From the NCBI RefSeq assembly GCF_003966225.1, contig NZ_RXNU01000014.1:85161-149160 (forward strand): a stretch of DNA of 64,000 bases, written 5' to 3'. The position numbers and the translations under genes are program-made. The notes beneath the pieces are model-generated. The model was given only the letters and a program-made list of their open reading frames with translations, did not search any database and was not told the origin of the DNA. This DNA is from Shewanella canadensis (GTDB lineage: Bacteria; Pseudomonadota; Gammaproteobacteria; Enterobacterales; Shewanellaceae). This document shows positions 37,337 through 46,215 of this stretch, piece after piece (position 1 is the first letter of the stretch; the number at the start of each line of letters is the position of its first letter).

Positions 37337-37404
37337 ATTATATTGATATTGGTTCAGATGATAATCGAGCCAAATAACAAATCACTTTTACCTATTAGTA
37401 ATAA
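37337..37404 (-). promoter_or_regulatory. Shared-architecture promoter, copy a (SMR gene)
   Basis: Reading on the minus strand: box TTATTAC-TAATA-GGTAAAAGT (37404-37384), 18 bp, ATTATC (37365-37360), 17 bp, TATAAT (37342-37337). The box centre is ~-64 from a TATAAT-based start, where LysR activators bind. Confidence 0.75.
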
Positions 37405-37424
37405 AGATAGGCAATCCAAAATAA

Positions 37425-37456
37425 AAAAGGTGTCGCCACAAATGGCCACACCTTTT
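37425..37456. terminator. Bidirectional terminator after fghA
   Basis: AAAAGGTGT / ACACCTTTT plus inner GCCA / TGGC, loop CAAA, one mismatch. Serves fghA on the minus strand and blocks readthrough into the SMR promoter. Confidence 0.8.
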
Positions 37457-37484
37457 CAGTCGGATCTTGTTCGAGAAACTGTGG

Positions 37485-38324
37485 TTACTTACTCAGGTGC
37501 TCGGCATGAAAACGCAGGTGGTTTTCGATAAAGCTGGAGATGAAATAGTAGCTGTGATCATAACCTTCACGATAATTAAGCTCTAGCGGATAACCGCTAA
37601 CCTTAGCCGCAGCTTCGAGCACTTCGGGCTTCAGCTGCTCAACAAGAAAATTATCGGCGTCACCTTGGTCTACCAGAGCCGGTACAAATTTGGTCGACTG
37701 ACGCATCAAGACGCTGGAGTCATATTCTGTCCATGTTGCCGAATCCCGACCTAAATAGGCTGTCAACGCCTTCTTACCCCAAGGACAGTTAATCGGATTA
37801 CTGATCGGGCTAAATGCCGATACTGACTGGTATGCATCAGAGTTACGTAGCGCGATAACTAACGCACCGTGCCCGCCCATCGAGTGCCCCGCGATAGAGC
37901 GTTTATCACTGACAGGGAACATAGATTCAATCAGTTTAGGCAACTCATCGACAACGTAATCGTACATACGGTAATGGCGATTCCACGGCGCCTGCGTCGC
38001 ATTGACATAAAAGCCTGCCCCTTTACCAAGATCGTAGCCTTCATCATCGGCGACATCATCACCTCTGGGGCTGGTATCCGGTGCGACGATAGCGATGCCA
38101 AGTTCGGCGGCCAGAGCTTGTACTCCCGCTTTCTGCATAAAGTTTTCATCTGTGCAGGTTAAGCCGGAAAGCCAGTACAGAACCGGGACCTTCTCGCCGT
38201 TTGATGCTTGTGGCGGTAGGTAGATAGCGAATCGCATGCCACAATTTAACGTTTGAGAGTGATGACTATACTGCTTATGCCAACCACCAAAACTCTTATT
38301 CACACTAATATTTTCAATTGTCAC
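37485..38324 (-). CDS. fghA: S-formylglutathione hydrolase
   Basis: 279 residues, esterase-D family. The nucleophile elbow is GHSMGGHGAL; downstream Asp and His positions lie at VDQGDADNFL and YDHSYYFISSF. The motif LSGLTCTDENF is typical of FghA/FrmB. It hydrolyses S-formylglutathione to formate and glutathione, the second step of glutathione-dependent formaldehyde detoxification, in the cytoplasm. It lies 86 bp downstream of the class III dehydrogenase and is probably co-transcribed. Confidence 0.92.
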   Translation of the reverse strand: MTIENISVNKSFGGWHKQYSHHSQTLNCGMRFAIYLPPQASNGEKVPVLYWLSGLTCTDENFMQKAGVQALAAELGIAIVAPDTSPRGDDVADDEGYDLGKGAGFYVNATQAPWNRHYRMYDYVVDELPKLIESMFPVSDKRSIAGHSMGGHGALVIALRNSDAYQSVSAFSPISNPINCPWGKKALTAYLGRDSATWTEYDSSVLMRQSTKFVPALVDQGDADNFLVEQLKPEVLEAAAKVSGYPLELNYREGYDHSYYFISSFIENHLRFHAEHLSK

Positions 38325-38410
38325 GCTTGAGTCTCCTTAATCGCTCCAGCTTAGCCTGTGATACCACTGGCTAAGCCGGAACTGCAGGACAGATATCTTA
38401 TCGATGGGTA

Positions 38411-39541
38411 TTACTTATCGAAATGGATAACGGTACGAATGCTCTTACCTTCATGCATAAGATCAAATGCTTCATTGACCTGCTCAAGGCCCATGGTGTG
38501 AGTGATAAAGTCATTCAACGCAAACTCACCCGCCATGTAACGCTCAACATACTCAGGAAGTTCAGAACGACCTTTAACACCACCAAACGCCGAACCTTTC
38601 CATACACGCCCTGTCACTAACTGGAACGGACGAGTTGAGATCTCTTGTCCTGCACCGGCAACACCGATAACCACAGACTCGCCCCAACCTTTATGACAAC
38701 ACTCGAGTGCGCTGCGCATCACGTTAACGTTACCGATACACTCGAATGAGTAGTCAACGCCACCATCGGTCAGCTCGACAATCACATCTTGAATTGGCTT
38801 GTCGTAATCTTTCGGGTTAATAAAATCGGTAGCACCTAATTTACGGGCTAACTCAAATTTACTTTCGTTAATATCGATAACTATAATGCGAGCCGCTTTG
38901 GCCATAGTCGCACCGATAACTGCCGATAAACCGATGCCGCCCATACCGAAGATAGCAACCGTGGCGCCCTCTTCAACTTTAGCCGTATTCATCACAGCGC
39001 CCATACCGGTTGTCACACCGCAACCTAGTAGACAGACCTCTTCAAGTGGCGCTTCAGGGTTCACTTTCGCTAGTGAGATCTCAGGTAATACTGTGTACTC
39101 AGAGAAGGTCGAGGTGCCCATATAGTGAAAAATATCGACGCCATCTTTAGAGAAACGGGTCGTACCGTCTGGCATCAAACCTTTACCTTGGGTTTCACGG
39201 ATTTTCTGACAAAGGTTAGTCTTGCCTGACTTACAGAATTTACACTCGCCACACTCTGGCGTGTAAAGTGGAATAACATGGTCACCCACTTGCACGCTAG
39301 TCACACCTTCACCGATAGACTCGACGATACCGCCACCTTCATGGCCAAGGATACAAGGGAAGATACCTTCTGGATCATCGCCAGAAAGGGTAAAAGCATC
39401 GGTATGGCAAACGCCAGTCGCGATCATCTTGATGCGTACTTCACCTTTCTGTGGTGGCATAACATCTACGATTTCCATAGATAGTGGCTCACCTACAGCC
39501 CAGGCTACTGCGGCTTTGGATTTGATTGTCTGTGCTGTCAT
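38411..39541 (-). CDS. frmA: S-(hydroxymethyl)glutathione dehydrogenase (class III alcohol dehydrogenase)
   Basis: 376 residues of zinc-dependent MDR type. Catalytic-zinc ligands are Cys in GVCHTDAFT, His in GHEGGG and Cys in LGCGVTTG; the structural-zinc cysteines are in CGECKFCKSGKTNLC. The NAD-binding GMGGIGLS follows. It oxidises S-hydroxymethylglutathione to S-formylglutathione with NAD, and as class III also reduces S-nitrosoglutathione. Promoter copy b stands upstream. Confidence 0.93.
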   Translation of the reverse strand: MTAQTIKSKAAVAWAVGEPLSMEIVDVMPPQKGEVRIKMIATGVCHTDAFTLSGDDPEGIFPCILGHEGGGIVESIGEGVTSVQVGDHVIPLYTPECGECKFCKSGKTNLCQKIRETQGKGLMPDGTTRFSKDGVDIFHYMGTSTFSEYTVLPEISLAKVNPEAPLEEVCLLGCGVTTGMGAVMNTAKVEEGATVAIFGMGGIGLSAVIGATMAKAARIIVIDINESKFELARKLGATDFINPKDYDKPIQDVIVELTDGGVDYSFECIGNVNVMRSALECCHKGWGESVVIGVAGAGQEISTRPFQLVTGRVWKGSAFGGVKGRSELPEYVERYMAGEFALNDFITHTMGLEQVNEAFDLMHEGKSIRTVIHFDK

Positions 39542-39612
39542 CGTTATATCCTAAAATTAAAAATTGAAAAAACGGTCTTATCTGAATCAGTGCCGCGATT
39601 AATATGGTAAGT

Positions 39613-39680
39613 ATTATAGCGAGCACTCAGGAATTGATAATCCCATGCTGATGTAAATTACTTTTACCATATGGTAATAA
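39613..39680 (-). promoter_or_regulatory. Shared-architecture promoter, copy b (frmA-fghA)
   Basis: Minus strand: TTATTAC-CATAT-GGTAAAAGT (39680-39660; the centre TTACCATATGGTAA is a perfect dyad), 18 bp, ATTATC (39641-39636), 17 bp, TATAAT (39618-39613). Confidence 0.8.
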
Positions 39681-39792
39681 TTGATTATTACTTCTCCCCC
39701 AACCCATATTGAAGAGAAACCAGTAACCAACTAATTTTTAAGGTTAAACATTCTTTTTGATGAATCTTAAACTCAGAACTTACCTTAACGGA

Positions 39793-40059
39793 CTACCTCA
39801 ACTGGCTATCTTTACTGGCACGGCGATTAACCTTGCTTACCTCTTTTTGTCTCTCATCCGACTCACTCTGGCAGCCAACACAGAGTCGAACACCTGCAAC
39901 GGCTTTTCTACGAGCCTCAGGAATTGGGCTTTCACATTCCTCACAAAAAAGTAGACTTTTACCGACTGGCAATCGACTCCTGGTTTGGGCGACGCCATCC
40001 TCAACACTATTATCTATTTGATCTTGTACCGCGCCGTCTCTAGACCAACCACCTGCCAT
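39793..40059 (-). CDS. DksA/TraR-type C4 zinc-finger protein (YbiI-like)
   Basis: 88 residues. Start MAGGWSRDGAVQDQI and the zinc finger FCEECESPIPEARRKAVAGVRLCVGCQ match the short YbiI branch of the DksA/TraR family, ending NRRASKDSQLR. AGGAGGAAGA precedes the ATG. These small proteins are thought to contact RNA polymerase, but their role is not known. Downstream of the psiE-type gene on the same strand; a decayed duplicate of its beginning lies just upstream. Confidence 0.85.
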   Translation of the reverse strand: MAGGWSRDGAVQDQIDNSVEDGVAQTRSRLPVGKSLLFCEECESPIPEARRKAVAGVRLCVGCQSESDERQKEVSKVNRRASKDSQLR

Positions 40060-40086
40060 TCTTCCTCCTACTTTCTACTGCCTACA

Positions 40087-40158
40087 TTATTTAAAACAGC
40101 GATAAATTCGGGTTTGCACCTGCACTCTGCCATGACCTCCAGACCAACCACCAGTCAT
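40087..40158 (-). pseudogene. Decayed duplicate of the YbiI-like gene start
   Basis: A short frame beginning MTGGWSGGHGRVQ mirrors MAGGWSRDGAVQ of the next gene, and the surrounding bases (GGTGGTTGGTCT and the TACTGCCT upstream) are also repeated ~100 bp apart. It ends after 23 codons. Looks like a relic of a partial tandem duplication. Confidence 0.5.
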
Positions 40159-40194
40159 CAGATTCTTCACTGTCTACTGCCTGCTCTTTACCGA

Positions 40195-40665
40195 CTAATC
40201 AAGCTTAGAGTCACTTGAAGTCAATAACTCAACGGATGAATGAGACCGCTTAGCCGATACCATCCAATAGGTAACACCTAACGCGATAATCACAGCAGCC
40301 GACGCCCATACATATTCCGGTCCCACCTCTTTAAAATCTAAGATGATAATTTTTCGAGAGATGGCCATCAGTGCGGTCGCAATGACTATCTGCACATGGA
40401 TCACCTCCTCTTTCAGATAGATGGTAATGTTTTGGAAAATTTCGATAGCAATTAACACCGCCAGGAAAGAACCAAAGATAGCTAAAATATCCTGCATATC
40501 CATCAGACCGTAAGGCGGGGTGATAACCTCAATAAACAGCACTCGTCCCACATCGACGACACTCCACAAAATGACCAGAGTCATCAATACGGCTAACACC
40601 CGCACCGCATAATGGATTACCTGTCCCAACTTATTAATCAGCGGCTCTCTCTCTATCTTTTCCAT
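40195..40665 (-). CDS. PsiE-family membrane protein
   Basis: 156 residues with four membrane helices and the family motif FGSFLAVLIAIEIFQNITIYL then VIATALMAISRKIIILD. PsiE was named for phosphate-starvation induction in E. coli; function unknown. Here it is under promoter copy c, hence likely co-regulated with formaldehyde genes. GGGGAG lies before the ATG. Confidence 0.85.
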   Translation of the reverse strand: MEKIEREPLINKLGQVIHYAVRVLAVLMTLVILWSVVDVGRVLFIEVITPPYGLMDMQDILAIFGSFLAVLIAIEIFQNITIYLKEEVIHVQIVIATALMAISRKIIILDFKEVGPEYVWASAAVIIALGVTYWMVSAKRSHSSVELLTSSDSKLD

Positions 40666-40751
40666 CTCTGCTCCCCGGCATTATTTAACGCACTAAAAAG
40701 TTTTTTAAACGGCTATTCAGACCAAATGCCTTACGCCGTTTCGATGGAAGT

Positions 40752-40820
40752 ATTATATTTACCTTCCCTATGAATGATAATTAGCCAAAAATACAAATAA
40801 CTTTTACCAACCAGTAATAA
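40752..40820 (-). promoter_or_regulatory. Shared-architecture promoter, copy c (psiE-type gene)
   Basis: Minus strand: TTATTAC-TGGTT-GGTAAAAGT (40820-40800), 18 bp, ATTATC (40781-40776), 18 bp, TATAAT (40757-40752). Confidence 0.75.
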
Positions 40821-40973
40821 TCAACTCAGGTTAATAACGTTGCAATACAGTGTAGTCAATAGTCAGGATGGCAAGCAGAGCATTCATCTATGTGTTTCTA
40901 TGGGGGGTAACCTCTTCAATGCTAAGTCCTGCGAAGCTGTCACTTGAAAACTGTCATTCGAAGCCTGGCATTA

Positions 40974-40995
40974 AAAAAGCGCCGCAGCGCTTTTT
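40974..40995. terminator. Terminator after gfa
   Basis: AAAAAGCGC / GCGCTTTTT with loop CGCA; symmetrical, so it can act on both strands. Lies 65 bp beyond the gfa stop. Confidence 0.8.
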
Positions 40996-41059
40996 GGGGT
41001 CCCTATGCCGATAAAACTGACATAGATTTATCTGGATGAAGCGATATCAGCTTTTAACT

Positions 41060-41617
41060 TTAGCCATTGCTCGCAACATGAGTAGCAATTGCATCCATCA
41101 ATACAGGAGACAGACAGTCGTAGGGCTCGAGCCCCAACTCTTTAAGGGTGTTACGCACATCCCCCATAGATTCAGGCGCTGCGCCCGACTCGATGATAGA
41201 TGATACAAACGCCGCAAATTCCGGTGCTGACCAGCCCTTCTCTGCTGACAGCTCGGTGTGGATGAAGTCCAGACCGTGGAAAGGATGGCCCGTGTTTTCG
41301 ATGCGGCCATACATATGGGTACCACACTCTCTGCAGGCATGACGCTGAATTGCAGCTGACTCATCAACAATGGCCAACTTGTCTGCATTTGCAGTGACGC
41401 TCACGTGAGCTCGTGACACAACGGCTATTTGAGCGAACAAGGCGCCTTCAGGCTTCCAGCATTTGCTACAGCCACAAACATGATTGTGGGCAGTCTGAGC
41501 GCCGACAGTGACTTCAACAGGCTTGCTACTGCATCTGCACAACAAAGAACCGCCAGAAAAGCCATCACGACCAGCAACAATACCGTTGTCGACCTGAGGA
41601 TGAATTAAAGTTTTAAT
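41060..41617 (-). CDS. gfa: S-(hydroxymethyl)glutathione synthase (Gfa), probable AUU start
   Basis: About 185 residues. Family motifs CGCSKCWKPEGALF, CRECGTHMYGRIEN and HPFHGLDFIHTELS with its zinc cysteines are clear; Gfa helps formaldehyde join glutathione. The open frame with ATG-like starts begins only at TTG 41545, which cuts off the conserved HPQVDNGI...GFSGGSL beginning. Upstream in frame there is no ATG, GTG or TTG, but GGAG stands 8 nt before ATT at 41617 (5 nt before ATT 41620). An AUU start, as in infC, is the simplest reading. Downstream of the iron alcohol dehydrogenase. Confidence 0.8.
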   Translation of the reverse strand: MKTLIHPQVDNGIVAGRDGFSGGSLLCRCSSKPVEVTVGAQTAHNHVCGCSKCWKPEGALFAQIAVVSRAHVSVTANADKLAIVDESAAIQRHACRECGTHMYGRIENTGHPFHGLDFIHTELSAEKGWSAPEFAAFVSSIIESGAAPESMGDVRNTLKELGLEPYDCLSPVLMDAIATHVASNG

Positions 41618-41646
41618 AATGATTACTCCATGGATATTTAGCTAAG

Positions 41647-41668
41647 ACAGCCTCCATCTGGAGGCTGT
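41647..41668. promoter_or_regulatory. Hairpin between adh and gfa
   Basis: ACAGCCTCCA / TGGAGGCTGT, a near-perfect dyad 17 nt downstream of the dehydrogenase stop and 30 nt before the gfa start. It lacks a T run on the minus strand and may cause partial termination or mRNA processing, lowering gfa relative to adh. Confidence 0.5.
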
Positions 41669-41684
41669 TTGCTTTGTCACTGAA

Positions 41685-42836
41685 TTACATGACTTTCTTG
41701 AAGATATTGATAACTTCTTGAGTGGTTGCCTTTCTTGGGTTGGTTAAGGAGCAGGCATCATTTAGGGCGTTGATTGCCATAAACTCAAGCTTGTCTTCCT
41801 TAACACCAAGATCAGACAGTTTCTGGTCAGTGCCAACCGAAGCAGATAGCTTCTCGATAGCAAGGATGCCGGCTTCAGCGGCATCACTGAACGTCATACC
41901 CGCAGTCTCTACACCCATGGCTTTCGCCACATCGGCAAAACGCTCCACTTTTTCAGCCGCGTTAAAGCGTGACACTACCGGCAGTAAGATGGCGTTACAC
42001 AGACCATGCACCAGGTCATAGACGCCACCGAGTTGGTGAGCCATCGAGTGTACATAGCCTAATGAAGCATTAGAGAATGCCATACCGGCAAGGTACTCAC
42101 CGTATTGCATGGCATCGCGAGCCTCACGATCTTCACCATTGTCGACTGCCATTTTCAGATTTTGGGCAATTAGCTCAATGGCTTTAATTGCCGACGCATC
42201 GGTTATCGGCGTTGCTGCCGTCGAAACATAGGCTTCTACCGCATGAGTCAATGCATCCATGCCTGTCGCTGCCGTGAGGAACTTAGGCATGGCAACCATC
42301 AACTCAGAGTCGTTTACTGCAATAATGGGGGTCAGGTTTTTATCTACAATCGGGTATTTAGTTTCATCTTCCTCATTGGTCACGATGGCAAATATCGTCA
42401 TCTCTGCAGCAGTACCGGCCGTAGTATTCACCGTCACCAGAGGGAGTTGTGGCTTAGCCGACAGATGAACCCCTTTAGAGTAATCACGAATGTGGCCGCC
42501 GTTGGCCGCAACCAATGCGATGCCTTTAGCACAGTCATGTGAAGATCCACCGCCGAACGAAATAACGAAGTCACATTTTTGCGCTTCGAGCAGGGCCAAA
42601 CCCTGATCAATATTTTTTTCTGTTGGGTTAGGCTTCACACCATCAAAAATTGTGAATGCGATATCGTGAGCAGATAACTCATCGGTTAGTCGATCGACTA
42701 GCTTAATATCCACCAGCGCCTTATCTGTCACAATTAAGGCTTTATTAAAATTTCTAGCATTAAGTTCAGTTCCCAATTGTTTGATTGCATCGGGACCCAT
42801 CAGAGACATGGGGGGCATATAAAATGTAGTGCTCAT
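41685..42836 (-). CDS. Iron-containing alcohol dehydrogenase (group III)
   Basis: 383 residues. GGGSSHDCAKGIAL binds NAD(P); metal ligands are Asp in GMDALTHAVEAY and His in SMAHQLGG and VHGLCNAILLP. It resembles NAD-dependent methanol/1,3-propanediol-type dehydrogenases. With gfa and frmA-fghA it would oxidise methanol or other short alcohols, or reduce aldehydes. Under promoter copy d. Confidence 0.9.
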   Translation of the reverse strand: MSTTFYMPPMSLMGPDAIKQLGTELNARNFNKALIVTDKALVDIKLVDRLTDELSAHDIAFTIFDGVKPNPTEKNIDQGLALLEAQKCDFVISFGGGSSHDCAKGIALVAANGGHIRDYSKGVHLSAKPQLPLVTVNTTAGTAAEMTIFAIVTNEEDETKYPIVDKNLTPIIAVNDSELMVAMPKFLTAATGMDALTHAVEAYVSTAATPITDASAIKAIELIAQNLKMAVDNGEDREARDAMQYGEYLAGMAFSNASLGYVHSMAHQLGGVYDLVHGLCNAILLPVVSRFNAAEKVERFADVAKAMGVETAGMTFSDAAEAGILAIEKLSASVGTDQKLSDLGVKEDKLEFMAINALNDACSLTNPRKATTQEVINIFKKVM

Positions 42837-42953
42837 TCTTCATTCCTAATCTTTAATAAAATAGTTCAGCGGTCTTTATTCATGGATTGCAAACAGTCCT
42901 GATATTGACGCTATGACTTGGGCATTGCTGCCGATGTCATTTCGATGAGAAGA

Positions 42954-43021
42954 ATTATATTTATCTTTCAAAAAATGATAATCCGTTAATTTTGAAAATA
43001 TCTTTTTCGTGTGAGTAATAA
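42954..43021 (-). promoter_or_regulatory. Shared-architecture promoter, copy d (adh-gfa; adh/LysR intergenic)
   Basis: Minus strand: TTATTAC-TCACA-CGAAAAAGA (43021-43001; the second half matches the consensus at six of nine), 18 bp, ATTATC (42982-42977), 17 bp, TATAAT (42959-42954). It is the only copy between a target and the LysR gene, so it may also serve autoregulation. Confidence 0.7.
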
Positions 43022-43165
43022 TAAGAATGAACTCAAGTCACTGTTTACACTTCAATTCAAAAGCTAAAGACGAAAAGAGATTGGATCAAATTTTAAGATT
43101 GAATTTATCCATAGATTGACGATAATAAAGAGATCCAGCGCGATGATAATTACCAAGGAGTAACA

Positions 43166-44035
43166 ATGTTCAACTGGGAAGGTGTCAGCGAATTTGTTGC
43201 CGTTGCAGAAGCAGAGAGCTTTACCAAGGCCGCAAAACGGCTTGGAATATCAACCGCGCAGGTCAGCAGGCAGGTCAGCGCATTAGAAACCCGGATGGCA
43301 ACTAAGCTGTTTCACCGCACCACACGTAAAGTGTCGGCGACCGAGGTAGGCCGGATCTATTATCAACACTGCAGACAGGTGCTGGACGGATTAGAGGAGG
43401 CCGAACGCGCCATTACCAATTTACAGACTACACCGAGAGGGCTGCTAAAAATTACCGCCCCGGTTACCTATGGTGAAAGAACGCTTGCGCCGCTGGTGAA
43501 CGACTTTATCGCTAAATACCCGGAGCTTGAAGTAAAGATAAGTCTGACGAATCAGAAGGTTGACTTAATCGATGAGGGGTACGATCTCGCCATTCGACTC
43601 GGGCAGCTTGAAGACTCAAGTATGATGGCCAAAAGACTGGGCTCCCGAACTCAATATGTCTGCGCCTCCCCGGGTTACGTTTCAACTTTTGGCATACCCC
43701 ACTCACTGTCGGAGCTGGAACAACATAACTGTCTGCAGGGAACATTAGATTACTGGCGGTTTCAGGAAAATGGTAAGACGAGAAATGTCAGGGTTAAGGG
43801 CAATCTGAGCTGTAACAGTGGCCATGCACTCGTCGATGCCGCAATAAAAGGCATAGGCATCATTCAGTTACCTGACTACTATGTCTTGCCTTATCTGGAA
43901 GATGGCCGGCTTATTACGCTACTGGAGCAAAACCGCCAACCTGACGAGGGGATCTGGGCACTCTATCCTCATAACAGGCATTTATCACCTAAGGTGCGTA
44001 TGCTACTCGATTATCTGAGTGAAGCTTTGGGCTAA
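43166..44035 (+). CDS. LysR-family regulator, candidate master of the formaldehyde regulon
   Basis: 289 residues: winged helix with SFTKAAKRLGISTAQVSRQVSAL and a periplasmic-binding-type effector domain. Divergent from adh, with promoter copy d in between; the CrgA/AaeR-like N-terminus is ordinary. Its last ~213 bp (from the ALVDAAIKGIGIIQLPDYY region to the stop) recur at 46772-46985 and, frameshifted, at 47349-47520. Stop overlaps the convergent ceramidase-like gene by four bases. The shared box in five nearby promoters makes it the likely activator, but no binding data are in the sequence. Confidence 0.85.
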   Translation: MFNWEGVSEFVAVAEAESFTKAAKRLGISTAQVSRQVSALETRMATKLFHRTTRKVSATEVGRIYYQHCRQVLDGLEEAERAITNLQTTPRGLLKITAPVTYGERTLAPLVNDFIAKYPELEVKISLTNQKVDLIDEGYDLAIRLGQLEDSSMMAKRLGSRTQYVCASPGYVSTFGIPHSLSELEQHNCLQGTLDYWRFQENGKTRNVRVKGNLSCNSGHALVDAAIKGIGIIQLPDYYVLPYLEDGRLITLLEQNRQPDEGIWALYPHNRHLSPKVRMLLDYLSEALG

Positions 44036-44799
44036 CATGACCTTTTCTTCAGCATAATCAGAATGCAGAAGCAGGCTGCAGCAGCTAAAAGATGCTTTAT
44101 CGTATGTCCGCTGACTAATTCTGCGGTACTTAGGTAGATATCCAGATCAAAATACTCGGTAGCTTTAGCCAATAAATAACAGGCCAAAGCTATCAATAAA
44201 TACTTTTGATGTGAGTGCCGACTCGTGAATAAGATCATAACTACCGGAAGGGTTAGGATCGGCAACAGTTGAACCCAATAATACAGGCGAAGATCACCAC
44301 TAAACTGCCAATAAATAACACTGAATAACCCAATGATTAATGAGGGCATAAATAACAGGTCCCCAGCCCTTTCGCCTAAATACTCTTTAATTAATGCAGT
44401 AAAGAGCGCCATAAAACCTAAAGTCATAGGTAAGCGATCCCATAAAAGTGATGCATTGGTCGGGTTAAAGTGATAATAAGCAGAGCCTAAACTCACCAGC
44501 CCCACGCCAAGAAAAAATATTCGCCACTCCCGATGACTATCCCGGCGCTCGCGGTGGTTACAAAACTTGAAACCCAATATACCTATGAGTAAGAAAGGTA
44601 AGTTAGAGATTAGATTTAATAAATGGGGAATTAATAGCAAGGTGCGCCCATCGGCAAATAAGTGATAGCTTGTATCTTGTGAAATCACTCCCAGACTAAA
44701 CACCCAAATAACAGAAGCTGAGACGATACCGATAAGTACACCCAATCGCCAGAAACGACCTAAGTTAGCACCTAAACCTGCAAGTACTTTCTCACACAT
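44032..44799 (-). CDS. Ceramidase-like (CREST superfamily) membrane protein
   Basis: 255 residues, about seven helices. Family features include GSAYYHFNP...LLWDRLPMTL (S-x-x-x-H plus D) and a late SGHTIKHLLAAAA with two histidines, so a metal-dependent amidase fold as in alkaline ceramidase is likely. Substrate unknown. It is cargo between two copies of the LysR 3' end. A relic of a paralogue lies at 35384-35584. Confidence 0.7.
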   Translation of the reverse strand: MCEKVLAGLGANLGRFWRLGVLIGIVSASVIWVFSLGVISQDTSYHLFADGRTLLLIPHLLNLISNLPFLLIGILGFKFCNHRERRDSHREWRIFFLGVGLVSLGSAYYHFNPTNASLLWDRLPMTLGFMALFTALIKEYLGERAGDLLFMPSLIIGLFSVIYWQFSGDLRLYYWVQLLPILTLPVVMILFTSRHSHQKYLLIALACYLLAKATEYFDLDIYLSTAELVSGHTIKHLLAAAACFCILIMLKKRSC

Positions 44800-44959
44800 T
44801 ATCGACCCCTTCTTTCGCTAAAATACAGGTAAACACCAACATTTCGGCAACTGCTATCAAAATATCCTAAGGTTTAATGCTGTTCTCAAGTAGCAATAAT
44901 CACAACCGATTGCTATAAAGTATTAAGTTAAGCAACCTGTGGTATTGAACGGTAATACG

Positions 44960-45712
44960 ATGCATCAAACCAGATTGATAATTGAAACTCTGAAGCTTGA
45001 GCTGAGGAAACAGCAAAAGACCTATAAGCATGTAGCAGAGAAACTTGAATTATCCGAAGCCAGCGTAAAACGTCTATTCGCCGAAGAGTCATTGAGCTTA
45101 AATCGTCTGGATAATATATGTGAATTACTTCAACTGGAGTTCAGTGATCTTGTCAGTTTAATGGAAGAAAATATTAGTTTTACGACCGAGTTATCATTGG
45201 CCCAAGAAAATGAGTTGGTTAGCGATATAAAATTATTGCTGATGGCGCACTTCCTTATCAATGGTCTTAGATTTTCCGATATCACAGATAATTACACTAT
45301 TACCGAAACCGAAGGCATTCAGCTGTTGGCAAAACTGGATAGAATGAAGATCATCGAGCTGCTCCCTGGCAACAGGGTAAAAATGATAATATCCAAGAAC
45401 TTTCAATGGATTAAGCACGGGCCAATCCAATCATTTTACAAGACTGTCATACAACCCGAATTCTTAAACTCTTCGTTTACTCTACCCGGTGAATTTCAGG
45501 TTTTTACTTCAGGAATGCTAACCAGAACATCAAATACTGAACTGATAAAGAAAATAAAACGACTATCAAAAGAGCTCAACGAAATGAATACAACAGATCA
45601 ATCATCGGAATTAGAGCAAAAATTTGGCACCAGCTTAATGATTGCTATGCGGCCTTGGGAGCCTGATATTTTCCACCAACTACGAAGAGTTGAGCCTAAG
45701 AAACATTTTTAA
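44960..45712 (+). CDS. XRE-type helix-turn-helix regulator
   Basis: 250 residues from ATG 44960; an in-frame GTG at 44939 is possible. The first 60 residues form an HTH (KTYKHVAEKLELSEASVKRLF...LNRLDNICELL). The rest is helical without a known sensor fold. Related proteins are often found beside small membrane and PspA-like genes, as here (YiaAB-type and PspA-like genes follow). Confidence 0.7.
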   Translation: MHQTRLIIETLKLELRKQQKTYKHVAEKLELSEASVKRLFAEESLSLNRLDNICELLQLEFSDLVSLMEENISFTTELSLAQENELVSDIKLLLMAHFLINGLRFSDITDNYTITETEGIQLLAKLDRMKIIELLPGNRVKMIISKNFQWIKHGPIQSFYKTVIQPEFLNSSFTLPGEFQVFTSGMLTRTSNTELIKKIKRLSKELNEMNTTDQSSELEQKFGTSLMIAMRPWEPDIFHQLRRVEPKKHF

Positions 45713-45934
45713 TCGCATCGGGAAACTCGAATTCTGAAAAGTTCAGGCCATAGAATGAGTGGGTGAGTACCAGTATTCAGACTTTCCCAATTGAATTGTC
45801 TCACCACACAATACTCGCAGTATTACCCTACGCAACACCTCCTAGCTTAGTTGCATCCTTAAATACCTTAGCAGAGACTCAAAATTGCATTGTGGTTATC
45901 GCCACCAGCCGTAAACACACTAAAAGGTATTGTT

Positions 45935-46207
45935 ATGGACAGTTCAAATATACAAAGTAACTCAGCCAGCTGGATCTTTTTTATCAAACTATCCTTCTCT
46001 ATTGCCCTTATCTCTATGGCGACAGGAATCTTGTTTATGCCAGGTGGACTGGTTATACAAGGTTACTTTGCCATCTGCTCACTATTTCTTGTGAGCTCAA
46101 CAATAACCCTATCGAAGACTCTTCGTGACGAACACGAAAGCCATCGCTTAATCAGTAAAATTAGTGATGCTAAGACTAACAAGATTCTCAACGAGTACTC
46201 TGAGTAG
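45935..46207 (+). CDS. YiaA/YiaB-family two-helix membrane protein
   Basis: 90 residues from ATG 45935 (AAAGG upstream). Two helices (about 13-33 and 41-61) then a charged tail KTLRDEHESHRL...NKILNEYSE; the -RD- after the second helix is the family mark. Function unknown. Followed 8 bp later by the PspA-like gene, so an operon. Confidence 0.65.
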   Translation: MDSSNIQSNSASWIFFIKLSFSIALISMATGILFMPGGLVIQGYFAICSLFLVSSTITLSKTLRDEHESHRLISKISDAKTNKILNEYSE

Positions 46208-46215
46208 GAGGAGTC

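Noticed and set aside
45763..45960. 65-codon frame before the YiaAB-type gene
   Set aside because: No ribosome site or family match; it overlaps the start of a supported gene. A relic cannot be ruled out.
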